Assembly (NCBI RefSeq): GCF_005239225.2
Contig: NC_133297.1
Span: forward strand, 6,766,392-6,830,391
Reading direction: 5' to 3'
Length of the DNA stretch: 64,000 bases
From: Populus alba
Taxonomy: Eukaryota; Streptophyta; Magnoliopsida; Malpighiales; Salicaceae
Positions 24,777 through 37,341 of the stretch are shown one piece after another (the first letter of the stretch is position 1; every line of letters starts with the position of its first letter). Below the pieces are notes generated by a model that searched no databases, was not told the origin of the DNA, and worked only from the letters and a program-made list of their open reading frames with translations. The position numbers and the translations under genes are program-made.

Positions 24777-25250
24777 ATAATAAAAAAAATTGTATTAAAA
24801 AAAAGAGAGAAAAAATGATAAAAAAAAATTATAATTAGAAAAATAAAAATCAAAATGGATATAAAAACTAGATAACATCAAATGCTAAATGACAAATTGG
24901 AAAACAAGATCAGCTGCAAAAGGCATTAAAATCAAGACATATAGCATTCAAAATAACAATGATTAAAATTGATATAAATAGACATAACATATTTAATTTT
25001 TGAGAGGGCAATCGCAAAACTTAAGGCGTGGAGAGATAAGAAAAAAGGGAGAAGAAAAATGTTCATCAAAGCTCAACCATTACCCTATCATGTACAAGTG
25101 CTTGACTGTTTGAAAGAGGATGTTAGGATGCTTCTAAAACACCATCGTAGAAGGCAGCATTTCGGCCACTAAGATATGCCTCAAATGCCACCTAAAGAGC
25201 ATAATCATCTCCCACTCTTGATGCGTGTTTTGCACGTGTTAGCAACCTTT
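24040..25250 (-). repeat. A-rich dispersed repeat, possible non-autonomous element
   Basis: Purine-rich on the plus strand, with fragments such as aaaggacctaaaaattacca. It has a more GC-rich end near 25120-25250 (gatgcgtgttttgcacgtgt). Read on the minus strand it resembles the T-rich stretch at about 61790-62560 in composition and order of parts. No coding capacity. Boundaries and class are uncertain. Confidence 0.35.
24744..24773 (+). repeat. (GA)n microsatellite
   Basis: A clean AG/GA tract of about 14 units inside the A-rich repeat region. Confidence 0.95.
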
Positions 25251-26977
25251 TATTTTTAAATAATATTTTATATTTATTAAAGTATCAAATTGTATCTTGA
25301 TAAACTTCATTATAACTTAAAATCATAATAAAAATATAAAGTAGCCTTTGGATATTAACTTAAATTTTTTTTCTTTTAAAAGTAATTTGATCACTCTAAT
25401 ATGTTTTTAAAATATGAGATATTCTCAATCAATTCAATAATGACTAATAAATCTTTTAAAAAACCTATATTATTCATAATAGTCAGTTCAATGGTTTTAT
25501 TTAAGAACAGTAAAGCATTATATATTACATTATTTCAACACAACATTTTGTATCCTCTAGAGTAAAACACCGAGTTCCCTTAAGTTTTTATTAACTAGCT
25601 TGTAGTTGTTAGTTTTTATTTAAATTAATTGAGTAATCTTATTTTATTTTAAAATGTTACATTTAAAACAAATTTTTGTTATACGTGCATAAACCAATTT
25701 ACTTAATTCATGTAAAATGTTTATCAGGATATCAAGTTATTTTTTGCAACAAAACTTGGAACAACTCGTATTTTAAAAAAAAAAAAAAACTACCATGATT
25801 ATGTAGGGAAACATTTTCTTTTTAATAAATCTTTTCCAAAAGTGTCTAGAAATAATTTTTTGTAACATTATACTTCTAATAAAGTCTTATCATAATTTAA
25901 AAAAACAAATTCAACTAAAAATAGTCACGCTTCAATGATTTCCATGCAATTGTATGTGAAAATAAAAAAATATATTGTTTATTTTTTAGAAGACTAGAGA
26001 CATCCTCAAACCAACTTTCATACATCAAAGACTAATTTTCATGTAAAGCAACTATCCACGTCAATCACCACATGAAGTTAAAAATCTTGATGGTCAAAGA
26101 GACCATTTGTACAATCAAGACAATTACTCATATTAATTAATACCTCCTTTGTTTTAATATGTTAACCAACATTTGATTAAAATAATGTTTATCTCCTCAT
26201 TTTTTATTTAAAAATATATTAAAAATAATATATATTTTTTTATTTTTTAAAAAAATTATTTTTATATTAGCACATTAACACTAAAATAAAATAAAACATA
26301 AAAAAATTAAAAACGTGATTGGAACCGACATAACTCATTGCATTTTTGTTAAATTCAAAACATATTTATGAATGAAGTTAACTCATGAAATTGGCTAACA
26401 AGCAATATTACTAACAAGGCATCGTACTATTTCTCTCATGTTTCCGTAACGGGTTTTTCTTTTCTTTTTTACAATGAAAATTCAACTGCTTCCGTCATGA
26501 TAAAAATAAAAGCGAGGGCGTGCTGAGAAAATCTATTTGATGTGAAGAGAAAATTACAAAATGTGATAATCCCTTTCATGTTATTTTATTTGCAAAACAA
26601 TCATGTAACGCGCCACGTCACTCCATATCTGAAAAATCTGCGCACCTACATTCCCTAAGTCGCTGTTGAAAAATATCAAACAAAGACTCGAGGTTACCAA
26701 ACTACCCTTCCATTTTCAAACCATTGACTTACACAATCTTTAGGTACACTCGTCTCACACCCCACAACTTCTCCTACTGGCATGTTACAGAGAAAACATT
26801 AAACTCACGCATGATAATACACAACAGCATGTGCAACGAAATTATCACAAAAACTCCTCTACCTAAAAAAGAAACCCGATAGTTTCGATACAACAAAATA
26901 AAAAAAAAAACAAAAAACAAAAAAAAAAAAACAGCAGCCACAGCATCTTCGCCTCTCTTGCCCCTCCTCCAAACCCT

Positions 26978-28308
26978 TCACATAAGAGACTTCAGAGACC
27001 TCGCTTTCACGGGTTTCCGCATCCGTTTCTTGCCACTGTCTTCCTCTTCGTCGTCGTCATCCTCATCAACATAATCAAACCCTTGATTATTTTCAATCGG
27101 TGAATAACTTGAAGACGGTGTCGTATTTGGAATCATGGAACCGATAACAGTACTATTATCGACTTCCTTGGCTTCACTCTTGTTGACAGTATCCTTATCT
27201 CCTCTTCTCTTTCCCCACAACGGCCCAAACCCAGAATAATAGTAAAATTCATACGGATTTGAGCTCGATGATGACCCTTTTTTGGCCGACTTTGCCCGAC
27301 CACGGCGCGCCCCAATAATAGAAGCAACCTTATCGGGTTTTTTTGTAGCAGCACTACCATTAATGTTGTTGTTGATGTTGCTATATGATGATTTGTGAGA
27401 TGTCAAATGATGATGATGGTCGCACACAGTGCGCCCATTTTTAGTGTCGTTCTTGCAATGCCAGCCTTTGCCATCGGTCTTGTTGCATTTCTTGAGCTTG
27501 AATTCGCTATCTATTTTCATTTCTTCACAATCACCGAACATTTCTGATCTCTTGTTACCTTCATTTTCATAATTATCGTCAACAATAACCATATGATCGA
27601 CCTTCATTTTCATCATTCCTTTTTCTTCTGAATCTTCCATCATCATCGACGCGACACTGCGCATAATTATATAATCCAACAATATTCAACAGCCGCAAAC
27701 ACAAGCTTACCATTCCATTAAGAATTTCCAACAATTACTTCCGAAATATCGAGCTATTCCAAAAACCCTAATGCTAAACAATACGATATATCAAAATTGG
27801 TAGTAGAGATTAAATTACCTCTCAACAGCACCAACAGAATCACCTAAGCTACCATTTCCATTAAAGCTATCCTCTCCTTCGAACTGATAGATAGAAGAAC
27901 CAAAGAGTAATCAATGAGGGAGACCCATTAACCTAATAATCTATTAGGAGAAGAATACACGACAAAACCAAGAAAATTTAGGGTTTTAAAGCAACCCTAA
28001 TGTTTGGTATCTGAAAAACCCTAAGAAGAAGAGGAGGAAATGCAGGCAAAGAGAGGATAAATAGAGGAAGGGTTTTAGTAGATCTGTCAAAAAAAAGAAG
28101 AAAGTGAAGGAAATGAAGAGAGACATTTCATAACAAAAAAACTTACCTGGTAGAGTGAAGAAGATGGGTAATAAGTTTCTTGAGAGAAAGAAATCACATC
28201 CCATGGTGACTGGTTTAGCTGGCAAACGTGTGTCTGCAGTGGCTGAGCTCCTGAAGAACCCTGCGAGAGCATGAGAGATGAGAGCTTTGCGTTCTTTCGA
28301 ATCCTCAT
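26978..28308 (-). CDS. WRC-domain nuclear protein of unknown function
   Basis: Three exons on the minus strand (28308-28147, 27883-27819, 27656-26978) join in frame to 301 residues. The N-terminus (MRIRKNAKLSSLM, then LQTHVCQLNQSPWDV) resembles a plant family of short WRC proteins. The WRC zinc-binding motif lies at about 133-156 with C133-x9-C143-x10-C154-x-H156. WRC domains occur in growth-regulating factors, but the QLQ domain of true GRFs is absent here, so this is not a canonical GRF. A basic patch near 190-205 could serve nuclear import. The C-terminus is acidic (DEDDDDEEED) followed by a basic tail (KKRMRKPVKARSLKSLM). A DNA- or chromatin-related role is inferred only. A TATA-like gtttatatag (28336-28345, minus-sense TATAAAC) lies unusually close to the start codon. 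Confidence 0.8.
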
Positions 28309-30130
28309 GTTTGAAGAAGAGAATAATAATTACGGGTTTATATAGTTACAAGATGAAGGTGGTTGTATCTGTATATTAGATCCAACGGATAGAGGGAGGG
28401 CAAGGTTTTTTGGGATTCAAAGGGAAAAAAAGGAAGGGAAGGAAGGAGAGGAAGAGGGGGCTGGCTCTCTTTGCTATTGTTTTTGCTCGCTGCAGATCTC
28501 ACAGAACTCGATATTGAGGGTTTTCTTATTAACTTTCTGTTGCTTTCTCGGCCCTTCATATGTTTCGATTTTTATTAATATTCTTTATTTGGACTGTTTT
28601 GTCCTTACGTTGTTTTATTATTTACACTGGAGATTTGAGCAAACGGAAAAAAAGCCTGCCGCTATTACACGTCATGATACATGTCCAAAGCATCTATAGA
28701 TAGGCGACTATCGTATGAGGTCAGTCCTTGCTAAGGTAAGGTGTATCTGTCTTGCTCTCAGTTGCCATCCACTCATTTCTTGAAAGTTCTTCCCATTTTT
28801 TTGACTCGGGTTAGAAATTAAAAGCCAGCGTGCTGTCTAATTGTCAAAATAGACTTTATACTTTCATCACTTGAGAACTTTAGTTTAAGATTTCTACATA
28901 CAAATAGTAATTTAGCCATTTGGAGAGTAAAATTTCATGTACCTCTCAGATACACAAGTGGTGTTTAGTTATTTTCTTGGAATAAAAGATATATATTTTT
29001 TTAAAAAATAAAAAATATATAAAGACAGAGAAAATAGAAGTTACATGTCCTTCTATTTTTTTTTTCAAAATATAAAATCCATTTTAAAATTATGTCAAAA
29101 ACATATTTATTATATGTTTATTTTTATATTTTAAATCAAATATATTTTTGTGTGTTTTGTATTTATTTTCTTATCTAGTATAACAAAATTTTAAAGTATT
29201 ATTTTCCACCATTATGATATATAAAAATTTTACCACGAAAAACAAAAAAATAAAAGATAAAAATGAGTTTATATGATTATTTTTATCTAAATCTTGATAT
29301 TTAAAAGCTTATTAGATGTTAACTAATCTTATTAAACCGAGTTAATTCACTAAAAGATAAAATTTACCCAGCTATAATATACATTCTATATATAAGAATA
29401 GACTTCAATATTTTTTTTTTAAAATACCAACCACCAAAACCACCACTTTTTAATTCACTTGACTAATTACTGCTCTTGTACACGCAAAAGCAAAAAAACA
29501 TAAAATCAAATAAGATGTAAAACGTGTGAGCAAACTGCAGTTTACAACTGTAGCGGCGTTCCATAATTGATAATGTGTGCTGCAGTAACAATACAGAGTT
29601 ACATTATTTACAGTTAATCTCTCCTCATTTATGCGATGGCCTTCTCCGTTTGATAAAACTCCGTAGGAGCTTGCCCACGTGATCATTACCCCAAGCGTAT
29701 CAGGATGAAGGGGTATTTTGGGTAACATGAAGCTTTTCAAAATTGATTAAAAATACGTGAAACCTAACGCCTTTTTTCCCCTAGAACAAAGGGAAGATAG
29801 AGGATGCGTGGGTTTCACGCTCCAAACCCACTCGCGGGTGGAGAAGGTGGCAAGCACGTTTGGTCCACATAAACATGGATTTGATGAGTGTACTTAGTGG
29901 GTCCCTGCTGTCTCAGAAGATTGACGGCTCTGATGCTTTGAGAGACGATGGAGACTACCAAGGCTTGAAAACTCACAATCCGATACCAGAGATTAGTGTC
30001 TTACGTGTCACCTGGAGGTAGGCTTTCAGAAAAAGCATGCTAGTAGAATACTTTTGCGAGGTGAAAGCATATTACTTCCATTCCAGAATGCCTTATCAAG
30101 GGAAATGCCCCTCATTACCCCCCTCCTCTC

Positions 30131-30132
30131 CT

Positions 30133-30189
<57 letters not shown>
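30131..30189 (+). repeat. Compound (CT)n(TA)n microsatellite
   Basis: About 14 CT units pass directly into about 15 TA units. Likely highly polymorphic. Confidence 0.95.
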
Positions 30190-30191
<2 letters not shown>

Positions 30192-32073
30192 GTATATTAG
30201 CATTTATGTCAGCAGATGAAAAAAACACGAGGAAGGACGAGAGAGTTTTGTTGTTTGCCTTAATCAGTCCTCTCAAAAAAAAAAAACTTGAGAGGTTGTC
30301 TTCTAAGATCTTATGAATAATAGCGTGCATACATGGAAAAAAAAAATACTTGGGGAAGTAAAAAAAAAGCTTGTTACCATAGGCAATGTTCTTTTGTGGC
30401 CTTGAGGAAATTGAAGCTGTATATTGTTTCCTTTAATGGATCCATCCCGAGGCATCGGTCAAACATCGACTCATGTGCATGCGGCCATGGCACAGAATGG
30501 ATAGCTAGCAGATGATCGATCAAATACAGAGAAACGTAAATGCCTAAAACAAGAAATATGAATATGAATATGTATGTTTTTTTTTTTTTTTTACCTCTAA
30601 AAGCAAGTAGAACAAATAACTGTGAGTTGTTAAGGAAAAGGCATTTTAAAGCAATTAAAAACAGAGGGCATTCTAACGAAATACCTTTCTTTTTATCCAC
30701 AGGAAGAGCCATGCCCAGGGGTCCCAGTCTGTGCAAAACAAAACTTGGATGCTAATTGCTAGACCATTTTGAGCTGACTGTAGGGATTGTGCCCTAGAGA
30801 AAACCAACGTTGCTTTTTTAATCACTGGAAGAGCTATGGCTAGAAAACGCAACACGCAGCAGCTATGGAGAGACCAGTTAAGTGGTTGAAAACGAAGGAC
30901 CCATGGAAAAGAAAGAAGCGAAACCTGAGGGGGCCGGGGAGGTAAGTTGAGCTGCAATTCATGCATCCCTGAGGCCTGAATTAGAGAATATAAAATGCAC
31001 AATCTTTCCAAGTAAAAATTAATAAGAAAGATGCGGGCACCACTAAAACACAAAAATGCATGGGCCATGGCATGCTTGCTGATCATAAAGGGTTGCTGAT
31101 TTTGATCTTTTGTTAAAAGTAATGTACTAATTGGAAGCTCCACGATGTAAGAAAAAAACAGCTAATGTGTCAAATATCAGGACTACTGCTGGGCTTGTCC
31201 CCATGCCATTTGTTTTGTATCTAATCTCCTATCAGAATTTGAAGAAAAGTATTGTGCCAGGAACCTGAGACAAGGTGTCCAAATTTAAGGTTACATAATA
31301 GTTTTATATTATTTTATAATAAGAATGTTTTTTCAAGTACAAATTTATTTAAAACTTTTATGGGTTTATATTTATTAAAGTTTTGATATCATTTTAAAAA
31401 ATTATTTTAAACTAAAAGATTAAATTCTGGGTTAAGATTTCAAGAATAATTTTATATTAATCTTTAATATAAATGTTCGGCCACTTACCTTTGTTTCTAT
31501 TTCAAGATGAAGATGTGCTTCTTCATGGCTATAAGAAAAAAAGATGAAGATGCGCGCGATTCCAAGATCACAAAAGCAGCAGAACAATCATTATATTGGA
31601 ATTGGTAAAAAGTTTTTTTTCTAAATTTGGTTTATAAAAGAGTGTGATTAATAGATTAAAAGACATCAAATATTTCAAGCGTATACATAAAGGCAATGAA
31701 CACATGAACAGTACCACATTCCATAAATATTCCCTTACCTCATGCTTGACTGTTCATGGATATATTAATTAATCTTTCTTTACCTGAGAATCTTACCCCA
31801 CTCCTGATCACAAATATTTTGTTGGTGGCTCATCGATGAATATATAGTGGAAAGGTTCTGATAAAAAGCCCTTTTCTTCTCGTATATATCCTTCCTTTTT
31901 GCTTTTTCTTTGTTTTTTTGATTAATTATTGAAGACATGATATGACTGCTTAATCTCTCCTCGCATATATATATATATATATATAAAAACTCATTAAAAG
32001 CTAGAGCTTCTGCTCAAAGCATTTTACTGTTCATACAGAATCACTCTGACTGTCACCTTCTATATATTGATTT

Positions 32074-32076
<3 letters not shown>

Positions 32077-32121
<45 letters not shown>
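32077..32121. repeat. (AT)n microsatellite
   Basis: About 22 AT units. A shorter AT tract lies 110 bp upstream at 31965-31985. Confidence 0.95.
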
Positions 32122-32123
<2 letters not shown>

Positions 32124-33410
32124 TCAGAATAATTGAATCGCTTCTAGCTGATATCTGGGGATTTTATGAAAACTCTGGATTAATAGAGCGCTTATTCTTT
32201 CTTTTCTTTTTCCGCGGAAATTGAATAAGAGGAGTTCTGCGGCAGTGATATCTATATCACAACATTCTTTTGTTGGTCATCCTGTTATCGATGCAAGACT
32301 TCAATCACAACAGACATTTCTTTCTACTAAAAAATTACAGAAGAAAGATATTGTTTTTCCTTGATTCTGTATATAGAGCTCTACTCTATTTATTATGTCA
32401 AGTATAATTAACTAATCCAAAATGTTCCTCATTCCCTCTCTTCATGATATCCCGATCGAAACAAGAGCGCAGAGAATTAACAAACCGGCCCTTCCAAAAT
32501 CCAGTAGAAAGAAGGAGAGAGACCAGGTCGACTTGCAGAGAAGGAGCCAGAGAAGAATGGAATACCTCTGGGGTTTAACAACAAGATCTCTTTCTCGAAA
32601 AGTCCTCTGTTATAGCGAGCTGTGAATGAGGCAGACCTTATACAGAGACTAGAGAGGAAAGGAAGCTTGATATTATCTTCAAGCTGAGCTTGAATGCTGC
32701 AGTCCAATCGCATCCTAGAGAAAACAAAGCTCTGTATTTGTTATATGCTTCATATACATTCTTGCAAAAAGTAACATAGACACTTTTAGTTTAGTGTTTG
32801 TACGTGCTTCATACACATTCATGCTCTTCAGATCTCTTCTCTTGCTTATCACGGAAACTATCTAGCTTCTGCTATAAATTTAAGACACGATGCTAGCTCT
32901 TGATATATAGCTCTAGTCTGAAGCAGGAGGGAAAGGATTACAGATCACTTTAAATCAGACGCCTTGTGGCATTCAACACTCGCTATAACCTACGTATCAA
33001 AAAACAAACCCTAATTGTGTTTTTTTTTAAAGGTACGTAGTTGAATATTTCGGGTTCCTGATATATGTTTTCAGATTTGGTGGGCACAACCCAGATAAAT
33101 AGATCTTTTACTTGGATTTTGACGGCGGCCAGTGACATATCTATAACATGAATATAGCCGCTAACCAATTAGCCAATGCCTACATTGGTGAAAGAAGTAA
33201 GATCACAGGAAGTTTGTTTAGGGTTCATCAATAGCATGAGAAAGTCAGCCACGAATACGGGCAACCCTAGACCTTAAAAGCCAGACGTGTAGAAGAATAT
33301 AATATAAATATATAATATGTTTGAAAAGGAGCCAAGAAAAATTAGGTAGCTTTATGGAACCAGCTAGGCAAGAGAAACCAGGAAAAGAAATTAAAAAAGA
33401 AAAAAGAAAC

Positions 33411-33444
33411 AGAGTCTGAGTCAGAGTCAGAGTCTGAGTCAGAG
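33411..33444 (+). repeat. Hexamer minisatellite (agagtc/tgagtc)
   Basis: The units agagtc and tgagtc alternate for about 34 bases. It lies in the gene-free region. Confidence 0.85.
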
Positions 33445-33944
33445 CCCTGGACAAATAATTAAGCATTAAAGGGGAAGATTTGCTGGTGATGGGATTTCGT
33501 GTACGTTTGGTATTAGAGTGGAAGATGTTTTTTAAAATATATTTTTTTATATTTATACATTAAAATTATTAAAAAGATATTAGTTTAATATTTTTTTCAA
33601 ATTAAAAATATTTTTTAAAAATAAAAAAATTATTGGTGAAATAACCTAGTTTAATTTTTTTACAAAAAAAAACATAATTTATATATATTAGAATTAAAAA
33701 TATAATTTTAAAAAATATTAAATATGCAAAAGAGTGAAGGAGATAAAAAAAATAATGAAGACAAACGAAAATGTGGAATACCAACAAGACAAATCTAATA
33801 ATACCAAGAAATGTCGTCAGCATTAACCCGAGTGGACCAAACCCTCTACTAGAAGGTGGAGGGTGGCCCACTTGTCTTAGGTGGCAAGGGCGGTCAACTT
33901 GGATTATTGTCGGTGACACTTCTTAATGTTGTTAGATTCATCTT

Positions 33945-34135
33945 GTTGGGATATATTTTTTTTATTATTATTAATGTGATTGTCCGAGTCAATTTGCGTG
34001 CACTTTAACTAATCCCACGATTCTTAAATATAACGACCATATAAACCTCCGGTGACCCTGAGGTCTGTGAGACTCAAACCGGTAATTTTTAAAAAGCAAA
34101 CTTAGAACCTAACCAGTTTAGCTACACCTTTCAGG
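33945..34135 (-). mobile_element. Au-like SINE, old copy
   Basis: On the plus strand it starts with a T-rich tail then gattgtccgagtcaatttgc. It ends with aaccagtttagctacacctt, the reverse of an A-box-like head. The same order of parts appears in the copies at 39579, 41524 and 54636. No clean target-site duplication is seen. Confidence 0.6.
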
Positions 34136-34615
34136 ATTTTATTGGAATCTTTTTAATGATATTGATGGTGTTGTTATAGGAGTTTCAATGTCTTTAATGT
34201 TTTTTTTTTTTGTGTCCTCTCTCATGTCCATTTAATATTTTTTTTAAAAGAAATCATTATTCTAAATAGTAATAAGCTATAAAAAATTGTATTTTACAAT
34301 TGTGATATACACAAATTATGTTATTTCATTAAACTTTTTTAGTTGTGTTATTTCACCGGAAATTTTAATTAACTGTTTTAATTTTTTTTTTAAATAATAA
34401 CTTTAAGAGTTGTAAATTTATTAGTGGTTCCATTATTATGTGCGTGCCTGGAATCAGCTGTCATGATGTAGCTACCCGAGCACTTTAATAAAGGTATTGT
34501 AGGCTAGATTGGATAGCCTCCGCAGTTCCACTGGCTTTCTGTTGCTTACCGAACTGATGCAACTTGCAATTTGGTTGTAATGATTCGAGATCATTTGCAT
34601 CATGATATCAGTATG

Positions 34616-34618
<3 letters not shown>

Positions 34619-34656
<38 letters not shown>
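34619..34656. repeat. (TA)n microsatellite
   Basis: About 18 TA units, just downstream of an unexplained higher-GC patch. Confidence 0.95.
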
Positions 34657-34662
<6 letters not shown>

Positions 34663-34744
34663 AATAAGAAGATAAAAACATTTTAAATTTCTTTAAAATT
34701 ACCTTGAAAACAAAAAACGATCGAGTTCAAAATCAGTCTGAATC

Positions 34745-34960
34745 AATGTATAATTTTTTATTATTTTTCAAAGTATTTTTCACTTAGAAAAAATATTAAA
34801 ATAATAATTTTTTTATTTTTTAAAAATTATTTTTGATATCAACACATCAAAATAATTTTAAAACATTAAAAAATATTAATTTAAAATAAAAAAAAATTAA
34901 AAAATTTATTTTTAAAAAAACATTTTTAAAATGCAAAAACAAACAATACCTTAAGAAAAC
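34745..34960. repeat. AT-rich MITE-like dispersed repeat
   Basis: It contains tttttgatatcaacacatca, the interior signature of this family, and ends near aaaatgcaaaaacaaacaat, which is the usual right end. Boundaries are approximate. Confidence 0.5.
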
Positions 34961-36764
34961 AACACATAATTTAAAAAAAATTATCAAATTATGCTTTTAA
35001 AATAATATTTTAAAAAACAACATGTTTTTTTATTGTGTTATTCGCAACAACGCAATCTATTATTTTAAAAATATAAAGATTGTGCTATTTGGAATAGCAT
35101 AATTTATAAATTATGTTGTTCCTAACGTGCAATTCTACAGTGTAACATAATAAATTTCAAAGAATTACGCTGATTAGAATAACATAATCACTCAAGTCAA
35201 TAGTTTACGTTGTTACTTGCAGCACAACCAATATTTTATTTTCATCGTTTAGCAACTTAACTTACTTAACTTTTTTATTTATTTTTAAAATTACATTGGT
35301 GGATTAGCACAGCGTTCACCGTTGTTTTTATATTTTCAACAAGTTGTACTATTGGAAACGATTTAACTTATTGTTTTTTTCTTTTTTTTCTTCTTGAGAT
35401 TACGGTACTAGAAACGGCGTGATCTCAAAAATTCAAGTGAGGTGTGGAGTTAGGCCAGTAGCAAGAGACCACGTCACATGCACATGTATTATATGTAGGT
35501 GTTCAGTACCTTGAAATAAATTATTTGTTTATTTCTATAGTTCTATGAGGAATTTCTTTTAATTATAATTTAGTGAAAAATATGGGGGGAAAAGAATGTA
35601 AATAATGTCATGTTCGATATGTCAAAGATTATTTTCTAGTTAATGAAAATAATGCCATGTTAAATAGTTATATCCTGGTTAATAAAAAAATACTTTGTTA
35701 AGGATTGATATGGACATTAACATATTAATGATAAGTTACTCCATTAAATGATATACTAATTGTATTATTAAATATAAATTAAATGGTCTTTATTTTGTTT
35801 GTTTATTGCAAAGTGTAAAATTTAATTTTTACCTAATATTTACATGTCATATGAATATGTTACTAAGTACTTTGTATTCTCGAGATGAAAAATAGATTCA
35901 TAGATAGAAACCTTTTATTTAAATCAATTATGTATTTGGAAGGGTTAATATTTTGTTGTTATGTAACATGTGTGTTTAAGAAATTAAATGTTTAAATTAT
36001 CTTTGGTTGGCAATGTAATTAAGGATATTGTCTATATTAAGTTAGTATATAGTTTTGTTATGTGCCAAATTAAACATATCTAAGAAATTAATGCTTGCTA
36101 TGAACTAATTAGTTTTATAATTTTGCTATATGGAAAATTATAATGCTAACTCTAAAAAAAGAAAGAAGGGAAGTTAATGTTTTGGTTGAGTTGTGAAGTC
36201 TAATATGATGGGACGAGCATTCTGGTTGTTATTTGCAACTTGAGAAATTCTTCGAGTTGATAATTTATTATTAAAGATACAAAGAAGACTTTGTCATTTA
36301 AAAAAAAAACACTGCATCAGATAAAGTCGACACAATACACATGTATATATTTCTATATGTTTATTTTTTGGGTTGTTACAAAAAACAAATATAGAATTAA
36401 AAAAAAAGGTGACTTGAGTAAATCTAAATCAGCGGTGGGCACAACAACCCGGGTTAGGGAAAATTTTTTAAGATGTAGGAAGAAAAATGTCAAGGTAATA
36501 TTGGGATAATATTCCAAAATAACATGAAATAAGCAAAATATTAGCTTGGTTAATTTAATAATATAAAAAAGACAACCTTAATTTAATACTATGCAAAATA
36601 AAGCAAGTTTGGATGAATTTTCAAATTTAAGTTAATATTCCAAAATCATAGCTCGATAAATATAAAACCTTGGATTAATTAAGAAACTCAAATTCCAACC
36701 AATTTAACGTTGAAATATAAAATCAAAAAAACAATATTCAAACTAAAAAACTTGTCAAGATATA

Positions 36765-37341
36765 AAATTAGCAATTAAAAGAACAAAAATCATACACGAT
36801 TGATAAAAAAAACAAATAGAGGATGAAATCACAAAAAAATAATAATAAATCACCTCAAGTAAAACAAATTGCAATAAAAAAAATGATAACCAAGTTTGAG
36901 AGATGAAAACAAATTAAAGAAGGAAAAAATTAAAAATAATTTTTTCAAATAAGAAATTTGCAATTGAGAGAACTATTAACAAATTTGAAGGGTAAAGAAA
37001 TTGAAGGGTTGATGTGAATTCTTCAAAGGGTAGTGAGCAAATCGAGGTGAATAAAAAAGAAAAGAAAAGAAAAACTAAACTTGCATTAAACCGGACTGAA
37101 TCACCATGAACACGCTATCCAGGAGGAAAAGAATGATACACGACGAATTAAATAATATGGCATAAGCACAACTACAACCACTAGAGTCAGTTGCATGTGT
37201 TGTTCGAAGATAGCTGACGCGTGGTTATCATGCTTTAACATATACTTTATTTTATTTTATTTTATCTTGAAAAATACTAAAATGCTTCTGATTCAAGAAA
37301 ATAACATAATAAAATTACTACTAGACCCCTAAAGTCAAGGC
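36765..37341 (-). mobile_element. Dispersed non-autonomous element, copy 1
   Basis: Read on the minus strand, this stretch matches 56965-57570 (plus) over nearly its whole length. Shared landmarks include ccttgacttta at the left edge, gactctagtggtt, ttcaccttgatttgc-like text, and acttgaggtgattta. It has no open frame. Its outer edge at 37340-37341 abuts the first base of WD40 copy A. Class is unknown. Confidence 0.6.

Larger units (their letters stand above)
21082..26977. other. Repeat-rich intergenic region
   Basis: The first about 200 bases are the probable SYP71 3' UTR. The rest is AT-rich with no supported gene. It holds dispersed MITE-like repeats (about 21650-21790 and 26165-26330), a SINE at 23441-23631, a (GA)n tract and an A-rich dispersed repeat at about 24040-25250. 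Confidence 0.6.
28309..37341. other. Nine-kilobase gene-free region
   Basis: The first few hundred bases are the promoter of the WRC gene. Beyond that I find no gene with family features. It holds several microsatellites, a SINE near 33945, MITE-like repeats (about 33500-33640 and 34745-34960), a hexamer minisatellite at 33411-33444 and, at its right end, a dispersed element abutting WD40 copy A. Higher-GC patches at 29780-30010, 30670-31140, 32420-32720 and 34440-34610 stand out but were not identified. Confidence 0.55.

Noticed and set aside
26978..28308. Calling the WRC gene a growth-regulating factor
   Set aside because: The WRC motif is present, but no QLQ domain is found in any exon, so the GRF name is not supported.
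30673..31143. 156-codon open frame on the minus strand
   Set aside because: No recognisable domain or splice continuation. The region contains an imperfect direct repeat that explains part of the apparent pattern.
33602..33919. 105-codon open frame on the minus strand
   Set aside because: It spans AT-rich repeat sequence just upstream of a SINE and has low-complexity hydrophobic content typical of poly-T runs.
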